Source of the DNA: Glycine soja
Taxonomy: Eukaryota; Streptophyta; Magnoliopsida; Fabales; Fabaceae
Assembly (NCBI RefSeq): GCF_004193775.1
Contig: NC_041002.1
Span: forward strand, 38,661,112 to 38,725,111
DNA length: 64,000 bases
Direction: 5' to 3'
Shown here: positions 34,161-46,781 of the stretch, piece after piece
Numbering within the stretch: the first letter of the stretch is position 1
Layout: each line of letters opens with the position of its first letter
Position numbers and translations under genes: made by a program
The notes under the pieces: model-generated
Database searches by the model: none
Seen by the model: only the letters and a program-made list of their open reading frames with translations
What the model was told of the DNA's origin: nothing

Positions 34161-35703
34161 AGTTGGGAATAAACTTGTATGTCCAGGATTCAAGTCATCA
34201 TATAATCAATTCTAATTTTAATAATAAAGTATTATTTTATTTTCATTGTCATATTTCATTATTTGATCAAATGGCTCATTTGATAATGTCTTTGATTAAA
34301 ATTAAAGACTTGTTATTATAATAGAGATTATGATAATGAGAAACAAGTTTGTTCTAATTTTAATCTAAACTATTCTTGATCATAGGATTATTGTAAGTAG
34401 GATATCAATAATCCGGATAGATTAATATATATGTGATGATATTTATTGGATAAATATTAATAGATTTCATTTATTAATTTGTATATATAGATGAGTCACA
34501 TGCATGTTGATGTGATCATTGAACTAACTCAATTGAAATTTTTTAATGGTTAAAATTTACCATAAATTGTCAATAGAAAATTCTCAAGAAGAGGTATAAT
34601 AGCTTTCTTTGACCTGAGATTGTTATAGTAATTAACAGATTATTTGTTGTATTTTGATTCCAGACACCTAATGATTTAGAGCACTTGTTAAATGAATATT
34701 GTATATGATTAAATACCTGTAAAATTAATGATTAATCAAGAAGAAATCCATCAACTCTTGGTCATGAGTTTGAGCTCTATGAATAAAATTATATCCTGGC
34801 CAGGAAAATTAAATGAAAGAAGAAATGAGTTTCTTAAGTCATTATGAGTTAACTCAAAAGGGTTTGACAGTAATACCATACTCTAGAGTTAACCCAGAGC
34901 TGTAAAGATGAAAAAAATTATTACACTACTCTTCTAATGGTTCTTGAAAGTAAAATGCTACTTTATGCTATCCGAATGTTAAGAAGTGTTGCTAGATGCC
35001 TACCTTGATTAGTAAATTAATTTAATTAATATATTATCGATTTAGTATTGAACCGGGGTCACACACAAACGAGTGTTCTAATCTCTGTTAAAGAAATTAT
35101 TTTAATATTTGATGATTAATTAAATTAGAGAATTTAATATGATCAAATGATTAATTGATTTAAAAAAGGTGGAATATTATTATATTTTTGCTAGCACCGA
35201 AAATATAAATAATATGACAGATTTGGTGAAAGAAGAGAAACAAACATGTATGATTTTGTATTTGGAATTTAGGTTAAAAAGATGGTTAGATACAAGTTTG
35301 ACTTGGTCAATTATTATTTCAATTTTAATTGCTAAATGGTTAGTGATAAAAGGTAACAAGAAATAATATAGCTTAAAAAAGGATATTATCAATAATGATT
35401 TTGATTTGATCAGAAATTTGGTATCCTTAGCGTGTTATAAATAGAGCCTTAGGCTGCACGTTGAACGGATCCCAAAAATCACTTATCTATTCTTTCTTTT
35501 TCACTTGTCAAAGTTGTTGACGAATAGAGGTCAGTCTTGGTGTGGATACACATAGAGTTTTCTCACTATTGAAGAATTTTTATGCTTCAAGAGCTCACCA
35601 ATAGGTACACCTTTTAATATGTCATTTGTTTATAATATAATTTAAATACAAAATATATCCTTTTATTCCGCAATGTGTGCTTTTGAACACCTTTTTTCCT
35701 ACA
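34161..35703 (+). repeat. Copia 5' LTR
   Basis: It begins AGTTGGGAATAAAC, where the 3' LTR begins TGTTGGGAATAAAC, so its first base has changed from the canonical T. It ends TTTTTTCCTACA. It matches 47830-49372 along its whole length with scattered substitutions and compensating small indels. Confidence 0.92.
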
Positions 35704-35705
35704 AT

Positions 35706-35716
35706 TGGTGTCAGAG
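35706..35716 (+). other. Copia primer-binding site
   Basis: TGGTGTCAGAG starts two bases after the 5' LTR. This is close to the TGGTATCAGAG site complementary to initiator methionine tRNA used by most plant Copia elements. Confidence 0.75.
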
Positions 35717-36600
35717 AATGGTTCTTTTGTATTTAAATTATATTTAACAAAATTTGAAAAAGATTCAATTTTTATTTACTTACACGTAATGCTGCCTGTT
35801 ATGATTGCATGATTACATTGTCAAATCAAATTATTTTTTTTGTGAAATTTGTAATCTTGTTATGTGGATGTTGTTTTGAATCGGTGGAATGCTTGCAATT
35901 GGTTGTTAATACGGTGCTTGATTTGCTGGAGGTGTTCCATATCATATACATTGGTATTTTTATATAAAGGAGAATAAAGTTTTTATTTTATTTTATTTGG
36001 ATTCCTTTTAAAAGATTAAACCTTTCCTTCAATTTTGAGCAATTTGTTATTAATTCTTTTATTTTCAAATTGCTGGATATTAATTTAATGGAAAGACGCT
36101 GCATTAGGATATGTGATATCAAAGAGGTATGCACTTCAAGCACTGTATCTCGTTCAATTATTTGAGAGAATTTTTTTTATGCTATGTGCGTAATTATATA
36201 ATTATTATATATCTAAATGATAAATATGTTTGCCATCTAATTATATAATTACCAGGAGACTTATAGAAAAAAAGATAAATTGAGACATATGATATAATTT
36301 TTTTTAATGATTAATAATAAGGAACAACTTGACGAACAAGAGACTTATAATTAATAATTATTTTTTTGTGCAATTTTTTTTCCGCATAAGATGCATGTTT
36401 TTGAAATTAATTATATATTGAGCGCCTAGACAACCTAGGCAAATATTAAAATTAATTTATTGATATCAATTGGATTGGCCTGACAACCAGGAACTTATGT
36501 GATATGATATTTCTTATTTTGATTTGAAAATGTATATGATAAATTGTCTTAGAATGTGTATGAGAAATGACTTGATAACCAAGTGGCTCTCTCATAATTT
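35717..36600. other. Copia leader and decayed gag start
   Basis: No usable frame is seen. The N-terminal part of gag is expected here but is not recognisable. Confidence 0.45.
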
Positions 36601-36603
36601 TTT

Positions 36604-39368
36604 AAGAGGCTTTATGAGATCATCGAACATCTTAAGAAGATGTACGATGGTCAAAGCAGGATGACTAGATTTCAGTTATCTAAGGCCCTGTTTAGATCCT
36701 CACTTGCTGCAAATGAAAAGGTTGGACCCTATGTTCTTAAGATGATACGTCTCATAGAACAACTTGAGAAGTTGGGGTGCACTCTTGGAAAAGGGCTTTC
36801 TCAAGATTTGATTCTGCAATCACTTTCTGATTCATTTTCACAATTTATTGTGAATTTCAACATGAATAAGATGAGTTGTGACTTGCATGAGATGCTTAAT
36901 CTGCTAATTGATTATGAGAATCAAATTTCTTCTGAGAAGAAGAAAGGAACTGTCATGGTAGTTGGCAAGAGCTCTAAAAAGAAAGACAAAGTACAAAAAA
37001 GGAAGCATCTTGGACCTAAGGGTGGTATGACCTAACCCAAGAATACAAGGAACAAGATTGACTAAACTGATGCTGAATGTTTCTTCTGTAAGGAGAAAGG
37101 TCATTGGAAGAGAAATTGCAAGAAGTATCTTGATTCTTTGAAAAACAAGAAACAAGGTAAGACATTAATGAAAAATGTTTTCATGATTTCTTTAACTATC
37201 ACTGATTCTTCAATGTGGGTATTAGATATAGGCAGTAGTTTTAATATTTGCAATACGTTGCAGGGACTACAGATAACTAGATGGTTGAAGAAAGGAGAAA
37301 TAAATCTACAAGTAGGGAATGAAGCAAATGTTGTCGCCTTAGCTTTAGGATCAGTTTCTTTAATAATGCCTACTGGCAAAGTACTAGTATTGGAAGATTG
37401 TTATTATGTTCCAAAATCTATTTCAAACATTATTTCAATTTCCATGTTGGACAAGTGAGGTTTTTGCATTATCTTTAATAATAACATTTGCTCAATTTAT
37501 CATGATGATGATTTATATGTGAATGGTTATCTCCAACGTGACATTTATGTCTTATTTGATGTGAATCATAACTCGATTATGCATGTTTCTTCTAGTTTCA
37601 AAAGAAAAAGAGATAATCAAGTAAATAAAACATATCTTTGGCATTGTAGGCTAGGTCACTTTGGCGAGAAAAGAATTAACAAGTTGCACAATGAAGGATA
37701 CCTTGATAATTATGATTATGAATCATATGAAACTTGTGAATCTTGTCTCAAAGGAAAAATGACTAAATCTCCATTTATTGGAAGTGGAGAAAGAGCTTCT
37801 GAGTTATTGGGACTAATTCATATAGATGTTTGTGGGCCCATGAAGATTCAAGCCGAAGGAGGATATTCTTATTTTATCACCTTCACTGACAATATGTCTA
37901 GATATGGATTTTTGTATCTTATGAAACATAAATCTGAATCATTTGAAATGTTTAAAAGATTTCATAATGATGTTGAAAAGGAAATTGGTAAGAGTATCAA
38001 AATGCTTAGATCTGATAGAGGATGAGAATATCTTAGTGATAAGTTTATTGACTATCAAAAAGAGAATGGGATTCTCTCTCAGAGGACACCTCCGGGAACA
38101 CCACAACACAATGGTGTCTTTGAAAGAAGAAATCAAACCTTACTAGATATGGTTAGATCCATGATGGGGTTCACCGATCTTCCATTAAACTTATGGGGAT
38201 ATGCTTTAGAAGCAACAACCTACTTGCTAAATAAAGTTCCTACAAAAGCAGTCTCTACAACTCCATATGTGATATGGAAAGGAAAGAAACCAAGTCTTAA
38301 ACACATCAAGGTCTGGGGTTGCCCTGCTTATGTTAAAAGATTGCAAACAGATAAACTTGAGGCAAGGTCTGATAAGTGTAGATTCATTGGTTATCCTAAA
38401 AAAATGAGATATTATTTCTACCAACCTTCTAACCATAAAGTGTTTGTGGCAAGAGGAGCAACCTTTTTGGAAAGAGAGTTTCTTGTAGAAGGCAACCATG
38501 GTAAAGAAATTGAACTTGATGAGACTTAAGTCACCAATGATAACATAACTCAAGAACATGAGATGGAAACTAAGAGGCCTTTCTTTGATGTTTTGAAATT
38601 AGGACAAAGCTCTTCAACTCAAATGATTATTGCTCAAGAACCAGCTACTGTTCAAGAACAAGTCGTTATTCAAGAAGAAGTTAATGAACCAATCTTAGAA
38701 TAATTGCAACAACCTTTGAACCTTACACAAGAACCTCTTAGAAGATCTACTCGAATGCATCGTGCACCTGTTAAATTAAACTTAATGGTGCAAGATGACA
38801 TGTCAAATGAGGTTTATCATAATGATGATGGCCCTAAGAGCTATGAAGAGGCCATGAGAAGCTCGGATTGCAATAAATGGCAAAAAGCCCTGGAATCTGA
38901 AATAGAATCAATGAAGATCAACAAAGTATGAACTTTAGCTGAATCTTCAAAGGATATAAAACCAATTGGTTGTAAATGGGTTTACAAGAAAAAGATTGGA
39001 GTAGATGAAAAGGTCGAGACCTATAAAGCTGGCCTTGTTGCTAAAGGATATCGTCAACAGGAAGGAATAGATTATGACGAAACATTTTCTCCTGTGGCAA
39101 TGCTCAAATCAATTCAGATTCTACTTGCCATAGTAGTATACTATGATTATAAATATGGAAAATGGATGTGAAAACAACTTTCCTTAATGGTGAGTTGAAA
39201 GAGGAAGTGTACATGACACAACCTGAAGGATTCACATCATTGGCTGGTTGTAATAAAGTTTGCAAGTTGCAGCGATCTATATATGGATTGAAACAAGCTT
39301 CTAGAAGTTGGAACATTCATTTTAATAAGATAATCGAAAAGTTCAAGTTTGTTAAATGTGAGGAAGAG
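36604..39368 (+). pseudogene. Copia gag-pol, 5' part up to the reverse-transcriptase fingers
   Basis: Gag blocks (IIEHLKKMYDGQSRMTRFQL) run to a TAA at 37033. The zinc knuckle CFFCKEKGHWKRNC (about 37078-37120) follows. The protease site reads LDIGSS where LDTGAS is usual. Then come the pre-integrase block LWHCRLGHFGEKRINKLHNE, integrase IHIDVCGPM and the PPGTPQHNGVFERRN block, and reverse transcriptase KWVYKKKIGVDEKVETYKAG and QQEGIDYDETFSPV. Stops occur at 37456, 38023, 38527, 38701 and 38929. A one-base deletion near 39152 shifts the frame before [20 protein letters not shown]. The coding part stops at 39368, where the Gypsy element is inserted, and resumes at 46782. Confidence 0.92.
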
Positions 39369-40542
39369 TGATCGAGGCCGTACCCGAATCAAATAAACAT
39401 GAAAATGCAGTAACTAGGAAGTGATCCTAGGTCGTTTCCCAACGAGCAGTGACAAGCCAAATGTTCATAATATACTTGCAGTAACAGTAACGATGGGGGG
39501 GGGGGGGTTGGTTGTTTGGTAATTAAAGAGCAGACAAATAAAATGGAATACGAAACTACTAATATTAAGAACGGGTTGTTTCCTCTGATTCAGAAGCCAC
39601 TCTCTTATTCTGGGTTATGGAGAATTCGTCCCTAACAGTCAACCACTTAATCCAACCCTATTTCAATTTACTAAGCGAAAATCAACTTAGGGTTTTCAAT
39701 ACGTGATTAGGCACCACATACACCAGTTAGCCCTTCGTCCATTAAGCATGAACGCAAGTTAGGCTCAGAGGCAATTAATCGAACACGAAGCGTGCACTGA
39801 TTAATATTCACGAAATTGGGATAACTGGTGAAGGGAAAACTGCCAGGAAACCACATTACAAACGAAACCTCAAAGAGAGTTGGGCTTCGTCCTCAAAAGG
39901 AAACAACACCAGAATATCTAGCCTTCCATGGATTCAAACAGAGAACGCAATTGAAACATGAAGCAGAAACGTAAATGAACGGAAACGTAAATGAACAGAA
40001 ACGTAAACAAACAGAAATGTAAAATGGAACAGAAACGTAAATGAGAGTAGAAGAAGAAACAAGAACGAAATTGTAATTAGAAGCAGAAAACGTAAAATTG
40101 CATTACGAACTCAGAAACGTCAAAACAGAAAAACGAAAACCCTAAAACCAAGCTCTGAATAATGAATAGCATAACAGAATAGAATGCCCTGCACGAATCC
40201 CAAGGCAGCTATTTAAAAAGAGTCACTCAAAGTCACTGGGCCCTATTACAATACTCTGGCCCAAAACGAAATAAACACTGAACAACATAAAATAAAATTG
40301 CGAAATTTCCTAATTAGAAATTAACTAAGGTAAGCGCTTCTTTATTTGCCCTCTTCAAGTCCACAACCAAAATCCGGATTAAGCCCAATGTTTCATTAAT
40401 TCCTGAAATTAGATTAAAAACATCAAATTAGCTAAATGAGCCCAAATAATAAAACTGCCTAATTAATTGACAATTAAGACCAATCAATAATTAAAATGGT
40501 GCAAAAAGGGTTTAGGAAATAGAAGAAAATGATGGCACATCA
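39369..40542 (-). repeat. Gypsy 3' LTR
   Basis: 1174 bp, nearly identical to 45601-46776. Most visible differences are single bases (GCCGTA versus GCCATA near the left edge, ACGCAAG versus ACGTAAG) and the length of a G-run at about 39497. High identity suggests a fairly recent insertion. Confidence 0.93.
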
Positions 40543-41973
40543 AAACCCCCCATACTTAGCCTTTTGCACTCCTGGGCAAAATGAAACAAAGAACAAAATC
40601 CAAGGATATGAAAGGGAGACAAACAAAAACATTCACATATTTCTCAATGAACATCAAGGAATGAAAGGAATGGGTAACATCTAACATAAGGAGATCCAAA
40701 AAGTCAAGACATTCATGAAAATCATCCAAGCAACCCAATCATGGCAAAATAGTTAATCAGCTCAAGAATGAAAAGTGATAAAGCCTCACAAGATATACAC
40801 TCTATCTCTCAAGTGTCTAGGCTACTATTTACCCTCAAAGCACCCATGAACGCAAACACCACATAAACTTGGCAAGATTCTAAAATTGACAATCAACCCA
40901 TAAACACAAGCACATGAGGATCAAAAGGTCTTTTAAGGTTGTAATGGGGCCAAGGACAAGGTATGGAGAAATATGGAATAAGTGGCTAAATCCCAAAGGA
41001 ATAGAGGAGCAAAGGGGAATAAGTGCATATTAAAAAAATAAGAAAATATAAAGAAGTAAAGATAAAAATTAAACATGAAGAGTAGAACCAAGAGTTTCAT
41101 CATTCTTGTGCCATTTAAGATCTTATTCACTCAACTTTATTGCTTTTCTTTTTATTTTTTATTTTTTATTTTTTCGAATTTTTTTTTATTTTTTATTTTT
41201 TTTATTTTTTTTATTTTTTTATTTTTTTACTCTTTGGCCTTTTTGAGAAACAACATTTCATTCAGCATGTCCAACATTTAACCAATATACAATGTACATC
41301 AAGTATGGCCCAAAATACATCATGAAGCATAACCAACAAAACAAGTTGTCCAATGAAACAAAAACCCCCCACACTTATTCCCAAAACAATTCCAAAGCTC
41401 CAAAATTCCTTAAGGATATGGTAATATCATGGTTTTTCACTTAAGGCTTGTAGTGAGCTTCAAAACAAGGAAAGGGAAACAAGGCTCAAAAGGGCTATCA
41501 AAGGAATTAATTCAAGGTAAGTCCATTTGGCTAGAAGCTTATAAGAACAAAATTGCCTTAATCATTTCCAAATATGCATGTGAATTAGGACGCATCAACA
41601 AGAATCAAGCCAAGGCTATTGTGCAAGCAATCAATGGGGCAAAACACACCAAATGATTATAATGATGGATGGCTCAAATTGTCACAAAGGTAAAATCATC
41701 ACTTTCAAATTGAGCTTTCAAAACTATCATGACATGTAGAGAAGAATCAAGGATTTCAAGTCACAAAATGTCAAGAACTTTTATTTTCAAAACAATTACC
41801 CATTTCTTGAACATATCCTATAATTCAAAGAAAAACATGCAAAGTCGTACGTGCACATGAAATTGACCCAAAATATTAAACTGAAAATCCGACGAAACTA
41901 ACAACATTAACAAATTAACACAACTAACAAATTAACAAAACCAACAAAACTAGCAAAACCAAAGAACACTCCC
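40525..41973. repeat. Left arm of the 1.44-kb inverted repeat in the Gypsy element
   Basis: This arm is the inverse of 44142-45580. It contains the last 18 bp of the plus-strand LTR copy, the polypurine tract (about 40543-40556) and the 3' untranslated region. Encoded frames in the two arms are identical or nearly so over long stretches. The main visible difference is a T-rich run here (41146-41230) against a long A-run in the other arm (44884-44950). Confidence 0.92.
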
Positions 41974-42104
41974 CCCCATACTTAAACAACACATTGTCCT
42001 CAATGTAGCACAATTAAAAGATTAAAAACAATTAAATCATCAAAGAGAATCGGACAAGTGTAATAAAAGCAAAGAAGGAGATAGGAAAAGAAAAACTCCC
42101 TAAG

Positions 42105-44138
42105 TCATGGTGGAGGAAGAGTAGGGTGGAGTAAGGAAGTCTCTTCCACCACTACGTCCACTAAAGAAGGGTTCGTGAGGAATGGCTTAAGTCGATGTCC
42201 GTTGACCTTGAAGCTCTTGTTTGTGGAGTCGCTTTTGATCTCAACTGTACCATAAGGAAAAACATTAGTAACAACAAAAGGACCAATCCACTTAGACCTC
42301 AACTTACCACTCATGAGTCCAAGCCTAGAATTATACAATAACACTTTTTGCCCAACCACGAAGTCTTTTTTAACTATCATGCTATCATGGAACTTCTTGG
42401 TCTTTTCTTTATAGAACTTGGCATTCTCGTAGGCTTCTAGGCGGATTTCATCTAACTCACTCAGTTGCAGCTTCCTTTCCTCGCCAGCTTGATCCATAGA
42501 GAAGTTGCAAGTCTTCACTACCCAGTATGCTTTGTGCTCAATTTCCACTGGAAGATGACATGCCTTTCCAAAGACAACCCGATAAGGAGACATTCCTATG
42601 GGTGCTTTGTAGGCAGTCCGATGTGCCTAGAGAGCATCATCAAGCCTGGTACTCCAATCTTTCCTGCTTGGCTGCACAATCTTTTCTAGAATTCTCTTGA
42701 TTTCCCTGTTAGAAATTTCTGCCTGTCCATTAGTCTGGGGGTGGTATGGTGTGGATACTCTGTGTACCACCCCGTACTTTTTAAGCAGGGCATGCATTGT
42801 CCTGTTGCAAAAATGGGTTCCTTGATCACTAACAATTGCTTTAGGTACTCCAAACCTGCAAAATAGATTAGACCTGACAAAGTCTGCGACAACTTTAGCA
42901 TCATTAGTTCTAGTGGGCTTGGCTTCCACCCATTTTGAAACATAATCAACTGCAAGGAGAATATAAACATAACCAAAAGAGACAGGAAAAGGACCCATGA
43001 AATCTATACCCCAGACATCAAACACCTCACAGAATAGTATAGGTTGCTGAGGCATTTGTTGTCGCCATGTAAGTGTATTTCCTGCTCTCTGACACTGCTC
43101 ACAAGTGCTGCAGATCTTCCACGCATCATTAAAGATGGTGGGCCAATAAAAACCACAATCAAGCACTTTGCGAGCTGTCCTTTGAACACCCAGATGACCT
43201 CCCGGTGCGGAAGAATGACAGAACTGCAGGACTGAGTCAGTCTCATGATCTGGAATGCACCGTCTAATGACCTGATCACTGCACAATTTCCACAAGTAGG
43301 GGTCATCCCAAATAAAATGCTTAGCATCACTTTTAATCTTATCTTTTTGGGCCTTAGATGCTAAGGGAGGAAAAACAGAGGCAACTAAATAATTGAAAAT
43401 GTTAGCAAACCAGGGAGTAGAAAGAGAGTCAGAAATACTATACAATATATACAAATGATCATCCGGGAAATCATCCCGAATAGGTGAATCTGCATCAGAG
43501 ACACGTTCGATCCGACTCAAATGATCAGCAACTAGATTTTGTGCTCCGCTCCTATCACGGATCTCCAAGTCAAACTCTTGGAGCCAGAGCATCCATCGGA
43601 TCAACCTAGGCTTAGAATCAGCCTTCTTCAACAAGTACTTTAGAGCTGCATGGTCAGTATAAACAATAATGCGAGTACCAAGCAAATAAGATCGAAATTT
43701 TTCAAGAGCAAAAACTATGGCTAGAAGCTCTTTCTCAGTAGTAGTATAATTTGCTTGGGCAGCATCTAAAGTCCTAGAAGCATAATATATCACCTTGGGC
43801 AATTTATCAATTTTCTGAGCAAGGACAGCCCCCAATGCATAATTTGATGCATCACACATAAGCTCAAAAGGGGCTGTCCAATCGGGTGCCTGGATGATGG
43901 GGGTGGTAGTCAACGCTCTTTTGAGGCAATCAAAAGCCTCTTTGCATCTGTCATTAAAGTCAAACTCCACCTCCTTTTGCAACAAGTTGGACAATGGAAG
44001 GGCTACTTTGCTAAAATCCCTTATAAAGCGCCTGTAGAATCCTGCATGACCAAGAAAAGATCGCACCTCTCGCACACAAGAGGGGTAAGGCAATTGTGAA
44101 ATAACAGAAATTTTTGCAGGATCTACATCAATGCCCTT
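42105..44138 (-). pseudogene. Gypsy pol: end of reverse transcriptase, RNase H, integrase
   Basis: It starts abruptly with [19 protein letters not shown], then [17 protein letters not shown] (end of reverse transcriptase). RNase H follows: [47 protein letters not shown]. The integrase zinc finger ([15 protein letters not shown]) comes next, then core blocks [22 protein letters not shown] and [20 protein letters not shown]. The C-terminal part covers [20 protein letters not shown] and [24 protein letters not shown] at 42627-42629 replaces the Trp expected in DDALWAHRTAYK. About 680 codons remain of a polyprotein that would normally also carry gag, protease and the catalytic reverse-transcriptase core with YxDD. 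Confidence 0.95.
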
Positions 44139-44141
44139 ATT

Positions 44142-44881
44142 GGGAGTGTTCTTTGGTTTTGCTAGTTTTGTTGGTTTTGTTAATTTGTTAGTTGTGTTAA
44201 TTTGTTAATGTTGTTAGTTAAGTCGGATTTTCAGCTTAATATTTTGGGTCAATTTCATGTGCACGTACGACTTTGCATGTTTTTCTTTGAATTATAGGAT
44301 ATGTTCAAGAAATGGGTAATTGTTTTGAAAATAAAAGTTCTTGACATTTTGTGACTTGAAATCCTTGATTCTTCTCTACATGTCATGATAGTTTTGAAAG
44401 CTCAATTTGAAAGTGATGATTTTACCTTTGTGAGAATTTGAGCCATCCATCATTATAATCATTTGGTGTGTTTTGCCCCATTGATTGCTTGCACAATAGC
44501 CTTGGCTTGATTCTTGTTGATGCGTCCTAATTCACATGCATATTTGGAAATGATTAAGGCAATTTTGTTCTTATAAGCTTCTAGCCAAATGGACTTACCT
44601 TGAATTAATTCCTTTGATAGCCCTTTTGAGCCTTGTTTCCCTTTCCTTGTTTTGAAGCTCACTACAAGCCTTAAGTGAAAAACCATGATATTACCATATC
44701 CTTAAGGAATTTTGGAGCTTTGGAATTGTTTTGGGAATAAGTGTGGGGGGTTTTTGTTTCATTGGACAACTTGTTTTGTTGGCTATGCTTCATGATGTAT
44801 TTTGGGCCATACTTGATGTACATTGTATATTGGTTAAATGTTGGACATGCTGAATGAAATGTTGTTTCTCAAAGGCCAAAG

Positions 44882-44930
<49 letters not shown>

Positions 44931-45580
44931 CGAAAAAAAAAAAAAAAAAATAAAAAGAAAAGCAATAAAGTTGAGTGAATAAGATCTTAAATGGCACAAG
45001 AATGATGAAACTCTTGGTTCTACTCTTCATGTTTAATTTTTATCTTTACTTCTTTATATTTTCTTATTTTTTTAATATGCACTTATTCCCCTTTGCTCCT
45101 CTATTCCTTTGGGATTTAGCCACTTATTCCATATTTCTCCATACCTTGTCCTTGGCCCCATTACAACATTAAAAGACCTTTTGATCCTCATGTGCTTGTG
45201 TTTATGGGTTGATTGTCAATTTTAGAATCTTGCCAAGTTTATGTGGTGTTTGCGTTCATGGGTGCTTTGAGGGTAAATAGTAGCCTAGACACTTGAGAGA
45301 TAGAGTGTATATCTTGTGAGGCTTTATCACTTTTCATTCTTGAGCTGATTAACTATTTTGCCATGATTGGGTTGCTTGGATGATTTTCATGAATGTCTTG
45401 ACTTTTTAGATCTCCTTATGTTAGATGTTACCCATTCCTTTCATTCCTTGATGTTCATTGAGAAATATGTGAATGTTTTTGTTTGTCTCCCTTTCATATC
45501 CTTGGATTTTGTTCTTTGTTTCATTTTGCCCAGGAGTGCAAAAGGCTAAGTATGGAGGGTTTTGATGTGCCATCATTTTC
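44142..45580. repeat. Right arm of the Gypsy inverted repeat
   Basis: An inverse copy of 40525-41973 that replaces the leader, gag, protease and most of reverse transcriptase. On the plus strand it ends with a polypurine tract (AAGTATGGAGGGTTT) and the first 18 bp of an LTR, then meets the primer site in opposite orientation at 45580/45581. Confidence 0.92.
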
Positions 45581-45583
45581 CCT

Positions 45584-45596
45584 GGCAACGGCGCCA
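45584..45596 (-). other. Gypsy primer-binding site
   Basis: Read on the minus strand, AATT after the LTR end is followed by TGGCGCCGTTGCC, the site typical of plant Athila/Tat Gypsy elements. It confirms the minus orientation of the element. Confidence 0.85.
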
Positions 45597-45600
45597 AATT

Positions 45601-46776
45601 TGATCGAGGCCATACCCGAATCAAATAAACATGAAAATGCAGTAACTAGGAAGTGATCCTAGGTCGTTTCCCAACGAGCAGTGACAAGCCAAATGTTCAT
45701 AATATACTTGCAGTAACAGTAACGATGGGGGGGGGGGGGGGTTGGTTGTTTGGTAATTAAAGAGCAGACAAATAAAATGGAATACGAAACTACTAATATT
45801 AAGAACGGGTTGTTTCCTCTGATTCAGAAGCCACTCTCTTATCCTGGGTTATGGAGAATTCGTCCCTAACAGTCAACCACTTAATCCAACCCTATTTCAA
45901 TTTACTAAGCGAAAATCAACTTAGGGTTTTCAATACGTGATTAGGCACCACATACACCAGTTAGCCCTTCGTCCATTAAGCATGAACGTAAGTTAGGCTC
46001 AGAGGCAATTAATCGAACACGAAGCGTGCACTGATTAATATTCACGAAATTGGGATAACTGGTGAAGGGAAAACTGCCAGGAAACCACATTACAAACGAA
46101 ACCTCAAAGAGAGTTGGGCTTCGTCCTCAAAAGGAAACAACACCAGAATATCTAGCCTTCCATGGATTCAAACAGAGAACGCAATTGAAACATGAAGCAG
46201 AAACGTAAATGAACGGAAACGTAAATGAACAGAAACGTAAACAAACAGAAATGTAAAATGGAACAGAAACGTAAATGAGAGTAGAAGAAGAAACAAGAAC
46301 GAAATTGTAATTAGAAGCAGAAAACGTAAAATTGCATTACGAACTCAGAAACGTCAAAACAGAAAAACGAAAACCCTAAAACCAAGCTCTGAATAATGAA
46401 TAGCATAACAGAATAGAATGCCCTGCACGAATCCCAAGGCAGCTATTTAAAAAGAGTCACTCAAAGTCACTGGGCCCTATTACAATACTCTGGCCCAAAA
46501 CGAAATAAACACTGAACAACATAAAATAAAATTGCGAAATTTCCTAATTAGAAATTAACTAAGGTAAGCGCTTCTTTATTTGCCCTCTTCAAGTCCACAA
46601 CCAAAATCCGGATTAAGCCCAATGTTTCATTAATTCCTGAAATTAGATTAAAAACATCAAATTAGCTAAATGAGCCCAAATAATAAAACTGCCTAATTAA
46701 TTGACAATTAAGACCAATCAATAATTAAAATGGTGCAAAAAGGGTTTAGGAAATAGAAGAAAATGATGGCACATCA
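45601..46776 (-). repeat. Gypsy 5' LTR
   Basis: 1176 bp, TG...CA, near-identical partner of 39369-40542. The primer site lies directly beside it. Confidence 0.93.
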
Positions 46777-46781
46777 AAGAG

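Larger units (their letters stand above)
39369..46776 (-). mobile_element. Ty3/Gypsy retrotransposon (Athila/Tat-like) with a palindromic rearrangement
   Basis: It lies in the Copia reverse transcriptase with AAGAG duplicated outside (39364-39368 and 46777-46781) and TG...CA ends. In its own direction (minus strand) it runs: 5' LTR 46776-45601, a TGGCGCCGTTGCC primer site, an inverted copy of its own 3' region (45580-44142), pol from the end of reverse transcriptase to integrase (44138-42105), 3' untranslated region, polypurine tract, and 3' LTR 40542-39369. Gag, protease and the reverse-transcriptase core are missing. The primer-site type is common in Athila-like Gypsy elements. One pol nonsense codon and the missing parts make it non-autonomous. 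Target duplications and LTRs show it was inserted by integrase. Confidence 0.93.

Noticed and set aside
41429..41656. A 75-codon frame present identically at 44459-44686 on the other strand
   Set aside because: The identity comes from the inverted repeat of the Gypsy element; no domain is recognised and it lies in the 3' untranslated region.
42465..42689. Plus-strand frames opposite the Gypsy pol (also at 43044-43235)
   Set aside because: They are shadows of the minus-strand pol frame, which has clear RNase H and integrase motifs.
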